In this document: in pieces, positions 38,019 to 46,880 of the stretch
How the letters are laid out: the number at the start of each line of letters is the position of its first letter
Position numbering within the stretch: position 1 is the first letter of the stretch
Source of the DNA: Cyclobacterium amurskyense
GTDB lineage: Bacteria > Bacteroidota > Bacteroidia > Cytophagales > Cyclobacteriaceae
Length of the DNA stretch: 64,000 bases
Direction: 5' to 3'
Assembly: GCF_001050135.1 (NCBI RefSeq)
Contig: NZ_CP012040.1
Coordinates: 1,302,001 to 1,366,000 of the forward strand
Translations under genes and position numbers: made by a program
The notes under the pieces: model-generated
What the model was told of the DNA's origin: nothing
The model's input: the letters and a program-made list of their open reading frames with translations, nothing else
The model's database searches: none

Positions 38019-39596
38019 ATGAAAAAACTAATCAGCTTTTGCTGGGCCATCAGTCTCAGTTTTAGCCTACTGGCACAAAACAATGTAGTAGGATATGTCT
38101 ATGAAGACAGTAATCAAAATGGGAAAAAAGAACGCCGAGAAAAAGGCATTCCAGAAGTGGGAGTTAGCAACGGAAAAGAAGTGGTACTCACAAACAGTAA
38201 AGGAAAATACTCCTTACCAGTAGGGTCCGACAATATTATCTTTGTTATTAAACCTAGCGGTTTTAAAGTACCAGTTGGAGAAAACCAACTCCCTGATTTT
38301 TATTATATCCACAAACCCGAAGGATCCCCAGAACTCAAATACAAAGGAACCGAACCTACAGGTAAACTCCCAAAATCAATAAATTTTGCCCTTCATAAAA
38401 TCGAAGAGCCTAAAAATTTTACTGCTATGATTTTTGGTGACCCACAACCTTATAACACTACAGAATTGGATCAATTTGCTAAAGGAGTAGTAGATAAGGC
38501 AAAGATGGAAAGTAATATCAGCTTTGGTATCAGTCTTGGGGATCTGGCAGGAGATGACCTGGATTTACATCCACCATATGTAGAGATCCTAAAAAGGACA
38601 AGTTGGCATTGGCACAATGTAATGGGCAACCATGACATGAACTATGATGCCACCATAGACGAGCATTCTGATGAATCTTTTGAAAGGGTATTTGGGCCTT
38701 CCACTTATTCTTTCAACCATGGAAATGCTCACTTTATCATTTTAGATGACATCCTTTATCCAGATCCCAGGGATAGCAAAGGCTATTGGGGTGGTTTTAC
38801 AAAAACCCAGTTGGACTTTATAGAAAATAACCTGAAGCATGTAGACAAAGACAAATTGATTGTTTTGTCCTTTCATATCCCCTTTCTCCACATCAATGAA
38901 AATGGTTTCAGGAACAGTGACCGACAAAAAGTTTTTGATCTATTGAAGGATTACCAAAATGTATTGGCCCTATCCGCACATACCCATTTGCAACGCCATA
39001 ATTTCTACACCGAAGAGGACGGATGGAAAGGTCGTAATCCTTTTCATGAGTACAATGCAGGAACCACTTCTGGCGATTGGTATTCCGGGAAGATAAATGA
39101 AGACGGGGTGCCCATTTCCACCATGCGCGATGGCACTCCAAAAGGATATGCCCTATTGCATATAGAAGACAACCAATACAAAATCGATTATCAGGTAATC
39201 GGAGCACCTAAAGGACACCAAATAAAGATCTTTAACCCTAAAGTAGTGGCCAACAACAGAGGCACAGGTTCAGGCATCTTTGCCAACTTCTATATGGGAG
39301 ATAAAAATGATCTAGTTGAATACAGAATTGACAACGGTCCTTGGAAAAAAATGAACTGGGTGGAAGCCCCTGACCCTTCCTATGCAGCGGCTGTAATGGA
39401 ATGGGATCTGATGGAAGAATTAGAACCAGGAAGAAGACCATCCAACCCAGTTAATGCCACCCACCTTTGGAGAGGCAGTATAGATACCAAATTATCGGTA
39501 GGCAAACATAAAATCACTGTAAGGGCCAAGGACATGTTTGGTCGAACCTTTACCGAAACGAGCGAATATACTGTAGCTGAACCAGTGGCTTATTGA
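38019..39596 (+). CDS. Exported calcineurin-type metallophosphoesterase
   Basis: 525 residues: signal peptide to about 20 (SLLAQ); a SdrD-B/carboxypeptidase-like N-domain (GYVYEDSNQNGKKERREKGIPEVGVSNGKEVVLTNSKGKYSL); the metallophosphoesterase core with AMIFGDPQPYN, ISLGDLAGDDLD, VMGNHDMNYD, SFHIPFLH and SAHTHLQRHNF, which supply the two-metal site; and a C-terminal immunoglobulin-like domain. The N-domain plus MPE plus Ig-like build is known from Bacteroidota CalcineurinN/C proteins. Substrate unknown, acting in the periplasm. A strong terminator follows. Confidence 0.85.
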   Translation: MKKLISFCWAISLSFSLLAQNNVVGYVYEDSNQNGKKERREKGIPEVGVSNGKEVVLTNSKGKYSLPVGSDNIIFVIKPSGFKVPVGENQLPDFYYIHKPEGSPELKYKGTEPTGKLPKSINFALHKIEEPKNFTAMIFGDPQPYNTTELDQFAKGVVDKAKMESNISFGISLGDLAGDDLDLHPPYVEILKRTSWHWHNVMGNHDMNYDATIDEHSDESFERVFGPSTYSFNHGNAHFIILDDILYPDPRDSKGYWGGFTKTQLDFIENNLKHVDKDKLIVLSFHIPFLHINENGFRNSDRQKVFDLLKDYQNVLALSAHTHLQRHNFYTEEDGWKGRNPFHEYNAGTTSGDWYSGKINEDGVPISTMRDGTPKGYALLHIEDNQYKIDYQVIGAPKGHQIKIFNPKVVANNRGTGSGIFANFYMGDKNDLVEYRIDNGPWKKMNWVEAPDPSYAAAVMEWDLMEELEPGRRPSNPVNATHLWRGSIDTKLSVGKHKITVRAKDMFGRTFTETSEYTVAEPVAY

Positions 39597-39624
39597 TTCA
39601 CTACATAGGAGAACCATTTGAATG

Positions 39625-39673
39625 GGTGGCTAAAGTATTAAGAGTTTAACTCCTGATACTTTAGCCACCTTTT
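39625..39673 (+). terminator. Intrinsic terminator of the phosphoesterase gene
   Basis: GGTGGCTAAAGTAT (39625-39638) pairs perfectly with ATACTTTAGCCACC (39656-39669), with an inner GAGTT/AACTC stem and a T tract after it. Confidence 0.88.
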
Positions 39674-39758
39674 ATGTTTTAAGCCAGCTCTATATCACCA
39701 TTTGAGCGTAAATAACCTATTCATGGTTTGAAAACGTTAACCGGGGAAACCCTTTAAA

Positions 39759-39968
39759 CCCGAAATATGCAATAGACAATCTATTACGTGCTGAAATCGC
39801 TTCAAAATCAGTCACTTCGTTGCTGTTTTCAATCTCAACATAGCGGTGCTACGCTAAAATCTCCAAACAGCCTGATTTTCTTGCGATTGCAACACTTCCC
39901 GTAAACACGGGACAGGCTATCACCCCTGACATTGGTCAGGACGGAGAAATCCTATTACATAACCCGAG
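39759..39968 (+). mobile_element. MITE-like repeat, copy C
   Basis: 210 bp. Perfect 5-bp target duplication TTAAA (39754-39758 and 39969-39973). Left terminus CCCGAAATATGCAATAG, right terminus degraded to CATAACCCGAG. Internal hairpins conserved. Inserted between the phosphoesterase terminator and the cupin gene. Confidence 0.92.
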
Positions 39969-40069
39969 TTAAAGAAACAAAATTGTAACGCATAAAAAAT
40001 TTATAATCAACAAATCTTTCTAAAAAAACACGGCTAAATAAGCAATTAAAAAAATTAGTATATTTATAA

Positions 40070-40585
40070 ATGCATGAAAATTCAATCAATAAAATAATTG
40101 ACGTATTAGGTTTGGCCCCACACCCTGAGGGAGGATATTTCAAAGAAACTTATAGAAGTTCCGGTGAAATCCTACAAGACTGTTTACCGGATGATTATAA
40201 AGGCAATAGAAATTATTCAACCTGTATCTATTTTTTAATGACTTCAAATAATTTTTCCGCTTTCCATAGGATAAAACAAGACGAAATTTGGCATTTTTAT
40301 GACGGCTCTCCAATCAGACTACACACCATATCAGAATCAGGAATACATGAAGAGCACCTTATCGGACGAGATTTAATTAAAGGCGAAGTCCCTCAATTTA
40401 TCGTTCCAGGAGGTTATTGGTTTGGCGCAGAGGTAATCAATAAGAATTCCTGTTCTTTAGTGGGCTGCACAGTCTCTCCGGGGTTTAGCTTTGTAGACTT
40501 TGAACTAAAATCCAGATTAGAACTAATTAATTTATTTCCACAGCATAAAAAAATTATTGCTAATTTAACCCGAAATATGCAATAG
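40070..40585 (+). CDS. DUF985 cupin protein with element-derived C-terminus
   Basis: 171 residues. The cupin_5/DUF985 landmarks are LGLAPHPEGGYFKETYRSS, STCIYFLMTSNNFSAFHRIKQDEIWHFYDG (metal-type His and Glu), VPGGYWFGAEV and SLVGCTVSPGFSFVDFEL. The enzymatic role of the family is unsettled; some members are thought to act on sugars. The last five residues (TRNMQ) and the stop TAG are encoded by repeat copy D, which begins at 40569. Removing the element and one duplication gives THK and a natural TGA stop at 40748-40750, so the protein has gained two residues and lost the original end. Probably still functional. Confidence 0.82.
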   Translation: MHENSINKIIDVLGLAPHPEGGYFKETYRSSGEILQDCLPDDYKGNRNYSTCIYFLMTSNNFSAFHRIKQDEIWHFYDGSPIRLHTISESGIHEEHLIGRDLIKGEVPQFIVPGGYWFGAEVINKNSCSLVGCTVSPGFSFVDFELKSRLELINLFPQHKKIIANLTRNMQ

Positions 40586-40734
40586 ACAATCTATTATGTG
40601 CTGAAATCGCTTTAAAATCAGCCACTTCGTTGCTGTTTTCAATTTCACCATAGCGGTGCTATGCTAAAATCTCCAAACAGCCTGATTTTCTTGCGATTGC
40701 AACACTCATCACGAATTCTATTACATAATCCGGG
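40569..40734 (+). mobile_element. MITE-like repeat, copy D with internal deletion
   Basis: 166 bp. Both termini intact and flanked by TTTAA (40564-40568 and 40735-40739). Compared with full copies, about 50 bp including the CCCGT/ACGGG and CTGAC/GTCAG hairpins are replaced by a short unrelated stretch. The left end overlaps the 3' end of the cupin gene. Confidence 0.92.
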
Positions 40735-40913
40735 TTTAACACATAAGTGAAAAACAAAAATTAACATTATAGGCTTAAAAAGCCTTAACTAAACCCTATT
40801 TCACTCCAAAACATACAATAGCATAGCTATTATCTAATACAGCCATATAGCCAGATCATCACTGTGTTTTAATTGCAACTTCTTGTACCACTAATAATCC
40901 TCCTCCATCACCT

Positions 40914-42470
40914 ATGAACAGTTTACCACTAAAATTCCGCTTTTCCCTATTCGTCTTGACTTTGCTGCTACTCAGCAATTGCAACCCTCCACAGCAACAA
41001 ATTGAGGAGAAACCAAACATCTTGTTTTTAGCGGTGGATGACATGAATGACTGGGCTGGCTTTTTGTCTGGCCACACGGGAATGAAAATTCACACCCCTA
41101 ATATAGACCGACTGGCTGCAGCTTCAATGATTTTCACCAATGCACATACTCCAGCTCCGGCTTGTGCGCCAACGAGAGCGGCTATCCTCAGTGGAGTACA
41201 TCACGCCCGTTCTGGGGCCGAAAACGTATACTGGGGAGACGGGCCTAAATGGCGGGATTTTGAAGCACTAAAGAAGGTAACTACTCTTGAACAGTTCTTC
41301 AAAAAAAATGGCTATAAAACATTGGGGGCAGGAAAAATTTACCACAGTCAGGCCCCACCATGGGATGCTACAAGTCAGGTAGAACCAGCAAACTGGGATT
41401 TTTACTACCCTAGTCCTTATATTTCCCACCCTTATCAGATCCGTGCACCCGAAGAGGTCATCTATCCGGAAGAGGTGGACAATGAAAACCGCCCTGGAGG
41501 TGGAGCAAATAGTTGGTGGACCTGGGGAGCCATTCCTGTTCCTGATGAAAAAATGGCCGATTATCATGTAGCAGACTGGGCCAGGTACCAACTCGGGCAG
41601 CAGCATGACAAACCTTTTTTCTTGGCCGTGGGAATGTGGAAGCCACATGACCCTTGGGAAGTTCCCCAAAAATATTTCGACATGTATCCGCTGGAAGACA
41701 TCGTTTTGCCAGAACGTAAAAAAGATGACTTGGAAGATTCATTTGACCATGGGCGAAGATGGATAATGAAATGGGTATTGGACAATGATCAATGGAAAAA
41801 AATAATCCAGTCTTATGCAGCTTCCATCACTTTCTCTGACGCCATGGTAGGAAGGGTATTGGATGCCTATGAAAACTCTGAACATACCGACAATACCATT
41901 GTCGTATTATGGTCTGATCATGGTATGCATATGGGAGAAAAAGACAATATCGAAAAATTCACCCTTTGGGAAAGGTCTACGAGAGTACCTTTACTTATTT
42001 CTGCTCCTGGCATGTCTCTAGCAGGAAAGATATGCGAACAACCAGTTAGCTTAATGGATTTATACCCTACCCTGGTAGACCTAGCGGGATTTGAAGCGCC
42101 TACACACTTGGACGGGAACAGCCTTTTACCTCAACTAAAGGACCCAAATACTAAAACTTCACCTGTCATATCAAGTTATAAATTCTCCTACAAAAAAAAG
42201 GAGGCCGTCACAGGCCATGCTGTGAGAAGTATGCGGTACCGCTATATTTATTATCCTGAAATCAACCTGGAAGAACTCTACGATCACGAGAACGACCCAA
42301 ACGAATGGAACAATATTGCCTATAAAGAGGGAAATACGCAGGTCATTGACGATCATAGAAAAGCACTTTTGGATATGTTGCCTCAGATGCTTTGGAAGGA
42401 AGGCCAGCCGGAAGGTTATACAATTGACAAAGATGGCAATGTGAAAATGAATGACTTTGAATCGTTTTAG
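40914..42470 (+). CDS. Sulfatase lipoprotein, iduronate-2-sulfatase-like
   Basis: 518 residues, lipobox Cys about residue 23 (LLLSNCNPP). Type I sulfatase: metal-binding PNILFLAVDDMNDW, and C84 in PACAPTRAAILSG, the CxPxR motif whose cysteine becomes formylglycine. Later come FLAVGMWKPHDPW, VVLWSDHGMHMGEKDN and FTLWERSTRVPLL, as in iduronate-2-sulfatases (S1_7-type). It should remove sulfate from marine sulfated sugars in the periplasm. An anaerobic or FGE-type maturase must be elsewhere, and no partner polysaccharide lyase lies nearby. Confidence 0.9.
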   Translation: MNSLPLKFRFSLFVLTLLLLSNCNPPQQQIEEKPNILFLAVDDMNDWAGFLSGHTGMKIHTPNIDRLAAASMIFTNAHTPAPACAPTRAAILSGVHHARSGAENVYWGDGPKWRDFEALKKVTTLEQFFKKNGYKTLGAGKIYHSQAPPWDATSQVEPANWDFYYPSPYISHPYQIRAPEEVIYPEEVDNENRPGGGANSWWTWGAIPVPDEKMADYHVADWARYQLGQQHDKPFFLAVGMWKPHDPWEVPQKYFDMYPLEDIVLPERKKDDLEDSFDHGRRWIMKWVLDNDQWKKIIQSYAASITFSDAMVGRVLDAYENSEHTDNTIVVLWSDHGMHMGEKDNIEKFTLWERSTRVPLLISAPGMSLAGKICEQPVSLMDLYPTLVDLAGFEAPTHLDGNSLLPQLKDPNTKTSPVISSYKFSYKKKEAVTGHAVRSMRYRYIYYPEINLEELYDHENDPNEWNNIAYKEGNTQVIDDHRKALLDMLPQMLWKEGQPEGYTIDKDGNVKMNDFESF

Positions 42471-42959
42471 GAGGATCAATATTTAAAAAACAACAGGAGA
42501 GATAGCTACGATTTTTGCGACTTATTTCGGGTTTTCCCCCATAAATTATTTTTTGTGTTACAAAAATCACTTTTTGCATCCATCCCAATGTCTCATTTTA
42601 CGTTTTAAAGAAGATCTAGTCCTAACTAGCCAAGCCGATTTCGGAAATTTTGGTTAATAGAATTAGTAGGTCAACCTTGGTAGGTATTTTATCAGTTTTG
42701 TTGCCTAAAAAAAATAATACCACCAAAATCGTATCTTATATATTTCTCTAAACCATGGGTTACAAACCATAGTTATTGATTAAATGGTTATTTCTAAAAA
42801 GAGTTGGATTGTTTTTTGCAGGAGAATTCCCTGTTAGCATTGGGAATATTGTAATCCAAAGAATTCAGGCTATTGGAGAATATTAACCTAATGCCACTAG
42901 GGTGAATTATCCAATTAGAAAGGATGTGACAAATAGTTGGTATAAAACTAAAAAATATT
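42471..42959. other. Intergenic region, nothing recognised
   Basis: 489 bp of AT-rich DNA before ku. I see a weak AATTCCC/GGGAAT pairing near 42825-42848 and no gene, repeat or clear promoter. Confidence 0.4.
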
Positions 42960-43733
42960 ATGAAATCAATTTGGAATGGTACCGTCAGCTTTGGGCTTGT
43001 CTCGATTCCCATAAAAATGTATTCCGCATCAGAAGGGCGTACCCTCGATTTAGACATGCTTGATAAACATGACCATGCCCGAATCAGGTACAAACGGGTC
43101 AACGAAAATACTGGTGAGGAAGTAGCTTATAAAGACATTGTGAAGGGCTATAAAAAAGACGATGCCTATGTCATTTTAGAAAAAGAGGATTTTGAAAATG
43201 CCAACATAAAAAAAAGCAAAACCATTGATATCGAAGAATTTGTAGAAGAAACCGAAGTGGCTGATATGCTTTTTAAAAACCCATACTATCTCGAACCGCA
43301 AAAGGAAGGGGGAAAAGCATACAATTTGTTAAGGGATGCATTAAAGAAAACCGGCAAATTAGGTGTCGCAACCTTTGTCATGCGTCAAAAAGAAAATCTC
43401 TCACTGATTGGTGTGTATAAAAATGTAATCGTTTTGCATGTTATTCGTTTCGCTGAAGAAATCCGAGACACAAAAGAAATAAAAATCCCAAAATCCAAAA
43501 CCTCTGATAAGGAAATTGCCATGGCGGAATCCCTTATTGAAAATTATACTGAAAAGTTCAATTTCGAGAAATACAAGGATGTCTATAACGAACAACTGTT
43601 GAAGACCATAGAATCTAAATCTACCGGTAAAAAAATCAAGGTAGAAAAAGTGAAAAGTGAACCTACTGTTGCCAAAGATTTGATGGCAAAGCTTAAGGCA
43701 AGTCTTGACCAACGAAAAAAGATGGCCTCCTAA
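42960..43733 (+). CDS. ku: Ku protein for non-homologous end joining
   Basis: 257 residues of the bacterial Ku family. It starts MKSIWNGTVSFGLVSIPIKMYSA, the typical first strand, followed by RYKRVNENTGEEVAYKDIVKGY and DIEEFVEETEVADMLFKNPYYLEPQK, with a basic C-terminal tail. Ku homodimers ring DNA ends and recruit LigD. The stop codon is directly followed by the ATG of ligD, so the pair is an operon. Confidence 0.95.
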   Translation: MKSIWNGTVSFGLVSIPIKMYSASEGRTLDLDMLDKHDHARIRYKRVNENTGEEVAYKDIVKGYKKDDAYVILEKEDFENANIKKSKTIDIEEFVEETEVADMLFKNPYYLEPQKEGGKAYNLLRDALKKTGKLGVATFVMRQKENLSLIGVYKNVIVLHVIRFAEEIRDTKEIKIPKSKTSDKEIAMAESLIENYTEKFNFEKYKDVYNEQLLKTIESKSTGKKIKVEKVKSEPTVAKDLMAKLKASLDQRKKMAS

Positions 43734-46166
43734 ATGGGACTCAAAGCGTACCGACAAAAGCGAAGTTTTGAAGACACACCTGAACCTAAAGATGTGCTTG
43801 AAAAAAGCAACCAATCCAGGTTTGTCATCCAAAGACATCGTGCCAGTCATTTACATTACGACCTGCGTTTAGAAATGGATGGAGTTCTCAAAAGCTGGGC
43901 AGTCCCTAAAGGACCTTCCATGAATCCCCGAGACAAGCGTCTGGCAGTACAAACCGAAGACCACCCCATTGCTTACTTAAGCTTTGAAGGGGTCATTCCA
44001 AAAGGCAATTATGGCGCAGGAAAAATGACCATTTGGGATGAGGGGAACTACAAAAATTTACACCCACAAAATTCCCTGTCTTCAGACTATAACACTGGGA
44101 AGCTAAAAATCATCTTTCACGGCAGCAAACTCAAGGGACTTTTTACCTTGGTCCGTTCTTCCTCCATGAATAAAAAAGAACAATGGTTACTCATAAAACA
44201 TGATGATGCATTTGCCACTGACCTGGATTACGATGCCGAAGACTTTACCGATGAGGCATTTTCTATAAAGCCATTCCAAAACCCAAAAAAATTAGACCTT
44301 AGGACCCTTGTAAAACCCATGCTCGCCTCTCCGGGGACGAAAATCTTTAACGATAAGGACTGGGTATACGAGTTAAAATATGATGGCTACCGGGCATTGG
44401 CTAACATCAATAATGGAAAGGTGGAGCTCTATACACGCAATGGAATTTCTCTCAATGAAAAATTCACTCCTATCCATAAGGAACTAAAAAACATAGCGCA
44501 TAGGGCAATTCTAGACGGTGAAATAGTTGTGTTGGACGCTGAAGGAATGCCACAATTTAATGCATTGCAAAATTATAATGAAGAGACCACCAAAGGAGTA
44601 TTGGTATATTATGTATTTGATTTGTTGCATCTCAACGATCACGACACATTGGAACTTCCATTGATAGACCGCAAGCAATTGCTAAAAGAATTAATTCCAG
44701 AAGCGTCGCATCTTCACTATTGCGACCACGTTGAAACCATGGGAATAACAATCTATAACCAAGCCGTAGAAATGGGAATGGAAGGTGTCATCGCCAAAAA
44801 AGCCAATTCTCGTTACGACCTAAACCTTCGCTCTCCTCACTGGCTAAAGTTCAAAAAAATTGAAAACACAGAAACGATCCTCTGTGGCTATACGCTTTCC
44901 AAGAAAAAATCCCGTAAGTTTGCGTCCTTAATTTTAGGGATGGTGGAAGATGGCCAATTGACCTATGTGGGTACTTGTGGTTCCGGTTTTTCAGAAGAAC
45001 AGCTTAAAGAGTTGTATTACAAGTTTGAAGTACTTAAAACCGAGGAGCCAGTGTTCGATATTCGCAAACACCTCAAAGGCCGTGAAGCGGTATGGTTGAT
45101 TCCTAAACTGATTTGTGAAGTGAAGTTTTCGGAATGGACTTCATCTAAGGTAATGCGCCACCCAGTTTTTTTAAGGTTGCGTGAGGATAAAAATTTGGAC
45201 TTAGAACAGCCTCAATTACCATCTAAAAATCCAACTCCTCAAAAAAAGACACCTGATGAAGAATTTGCTTTAAAAGTGGATGGAATCACCCTCCACATCA
45301 CACATCCTGAAAAGAGCTATTGGCCAGAATCCGGTTATACCAAATACGATTTGTTAGATTATTATATTCAGATGTCTGACATCATCCTACCCTACCTCGT
45401 AGACCGTCCTGAAAGCTTGCATCGACATCCCAATGGCATCCATGGCGAATCCTTTTACCAGAAAGACAATGAGCATTTGCCTGACTGGACAGATACCCAT
45501 ACCATTTATTCAACATCTTCTGACAAAGACATCAATTACGTATTATGTCAAAACAAGGCCACCTTGCTGTATTTAAATAACCTAGGATGCATCGAACTTC
45601 ATCCCTGGCATTCCACCATTTATCAATTGGATCATCCTGATTATGCTATCATCGATTTAGACCCCTCAGACGAGAACACATTCGAACAGATAATTGAAAC
45701 GGCATTGGTAGCGAATGACATTTTAAAGTTGGCAAGTATTGAGGGCTTTTGCAAAACCTCTGGCGCATCAGGATTACATATTTATCTTCCCATGGGAGGA
45801 AAATACACCTATGAAGAAGCACGAGATTTCACCAAATTACTTTGCTATTATATCCAGGAAAAACTTCCAAAACTGACCACTTTGGAACGCTCGCTCAAAA
45901 AGAGGGGGCCGAAAATATATTTGGATTACCTACAGAACCGAAAAGGCCAAACCATCGTTGCGCCTTACAGTTTAAGGCCTCAGCTTCATGCTACAGTATC
46001 AATGCCATTGCTCTGGTCAGAAGTTAAAACCGGATTAAAAATTACCGACTACACCATAAAAACAGTTCCAAACATCATGGCTGAAAGGAAAGATAGTTTC
46101 AAAGCTGTCTTAGGCAAAGCCATTGATATGGGCAAAGCCATCGAACACCTAAACAATTTAAGTTGA
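43734..46166 (+). CDS. ligD: Multidomain DNA ligase D
   Basis: 810 residues in the order phosphoesterase, ligase, polymerase. PE domain, about 28-165: FVIQRHRASHLHYDLRLEMDG (metal His), SWAVPKGPSMNPRDKRLAV. Ligase, about 195-495: ELKYDGYRALANI with the adenylated Lys near 214, then LDGEIVV, GMEGVIAKK and WLKFKK. Polymerase (primase-like), about 525-810: THPEKSYWPESGYTKYDLLDYY, ESFYQKD, AIIDLDPSDE (metal Asp pair) and SGASGLHIYLP. This is the Pseudomonas-like order, not the mycobacterial POL-first order. With Ku it repairs double-strand breaks. Known LigD systems act mainly in stationary phase; nothing here shows the regulation. Confidence 0.95.
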   Translation: MGLKAYRQKRSFEDTPEPKDVLEKSNQSRFVIQRHRASHLHYDLRLEMDGVLKSWAVPKGPSMNPRDKRLAVQTEDHPIAYLSFEGVIPKGNYGAGKMTIWDEGNYKNLHPQNSLSSDYNTGKLKIIFHGSKLKGLFTLVRSSSMNKKEQWLLIKHDDAFATDLDYDAEDFTDEAFSIKPFQNPKKLDLRTLVKPMLASPGTKIFNDKDWVYELKYDGYRALANINNGKVELYTRNGISLNEKFTPIHKELKNIAHRAILDGEIVVLDAEGMPQFNALQNYNEETTKGVLVYYVFDLLHLNDHDTLELPLIDRKQLLKELIPEASHLHYCDHVETMGITIYNQAVEMGMEGVIAKKANSRYDLNLRSPHWLKFKKIENTETILCGYTLSKKKSRKFASLILGMVEDGQLTYVGTCGSGFSEEQLKELYYKFEVLKTEEPVFDIRKHLKGREAVWLIPKLICEVKFSEWTSSKVMRHPVFLRLREDKNLDLEQPQLPSKNPTPQKKTPDEEFALKVDGITLHITHPEKSYWPESGYTKYDLLDYYIQMSDIILPYLVDRPESLHRHPNGIHGESFYQKDNEHLPDWTDTHTIYSTSSDKDINYVLCQNKATLLYLNNLGCIELHPWHSTIYQLDHPDYAIIDLDPSDENTFEQIIETALVANDILKLASIEGFCKTSGASGLHIYLPMGGKYTYEEARDFTKLLCYYIQEKLPKLTTLERSLKKRGPKIYLDYLQNRKGQTIVAPYSLRPQLHATVSMPLLWSEVKTGLKITDYTIKTVPNIMAERKDSFKAVLGKAIDMGKAIEHLNNLS

Positions 46167-46195
46167 CCTTAGAGGTCCAATTACGGGCTTCCTGA

Positions 46196-46219
46196 CCCAT
46201 TCCCATTCCCATTCCCATT
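46196..46219. repeat. Four tandem CCCATT hexamers
   Basis: CCCATT repeated four times without error, 29 bp after the ligD stop. It is the only perfect microsatellite of this size that I noticed. Confidence 0.8.
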
Positions 46220-46274
46220 GATTTTTAAGTTCCTTTTCATTAGCATCCTGATTTCGGGCCAATTGAATATTAAA

Positions 46275-46480
46275 CCCGAAATATGCAATAGACAATCTAT
46301 TACGTGCTGAAATCGCTTCAAAATACCCAATCGTTGCTGTTTTCAATTTCACCATAGCGGTGCTATGCTAAAATCTCCAAACAGCCGATTTTCTTGCGAT
46401 TGCAACACTTCCCGTAAACACGGGACAGGCTTCACCCCTGACTATTGTCAGGACGGAGAAATCCTATTACATAATCCGGG
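46275..46480 (+). mobile_element. MITE-like repeat, copy E
   Basis: 206 bp, with duplication TTAAA (46270-46274 and 46481-46485). Shares with copy F the variant ATACCCAATCG in place of ATCAGCCACTTCG of copies B, C and D. All four hairpins intact. Confidence 0.93.
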
Positions 46481-46485
46481 TTAAA

Positions 46486-46880
46486 AAATCGGCTCCAGTA
46501 AGTCTCGAGGAGGCTAAAAGGGGATAAATCCGGAGGAATCCTCAAAAAAGTGAGACTTCCATAGCCTTTCCCCCTACAGTTACCCACCTAAAAGGATTTG
46601 CAGTGACGGTTTGCCTGTTTCAACTCATGACTATTGTTTATTTTATGATAGATCGAAAGAATTAGATGGAATTGAACATTATCATTTCCCTGATCTATTG
46701 GAAAAAAGTATCACCTGGAAAAAAAAACCGACCAAGGGATGACCGATGCATGGCCTTAAAACAAGATTAAACAATTGATTAAAAGCAATTTAATTGTTAT
46801 ATTATTAGAATTTTAAACTACTATCTCTTTAAAAGGAAAACCCAAAAGACTTTATTTCACTTAAAATAACCGAACCAAAT
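46486..46880. other. Intergenic region with a weak open stretch
   Basis: A stop-free plus-strand stretch at 46554-46742 (63 codons, containing STHDYCLFYDRSKELDGIEH) has protein-like composition but no start codon and no family I know. It may be a relic. No other structure seen. Confidence 0.3.

Noticed and set aside
39721..40913. CRISPR-like array, because copies C and D lie about 800 bp apart
   Set aside because: Only two copies with a gene between them, no short spacers and no cas genes; they are separate insertions.
46501..46580. Pieces AGTCTC, AGGCTA, GGGG and GAGACT, TAGCCT, CCCC suggesting a hairpin
   Set aside because: The complementary pieces are in the wrong order to form one stem.
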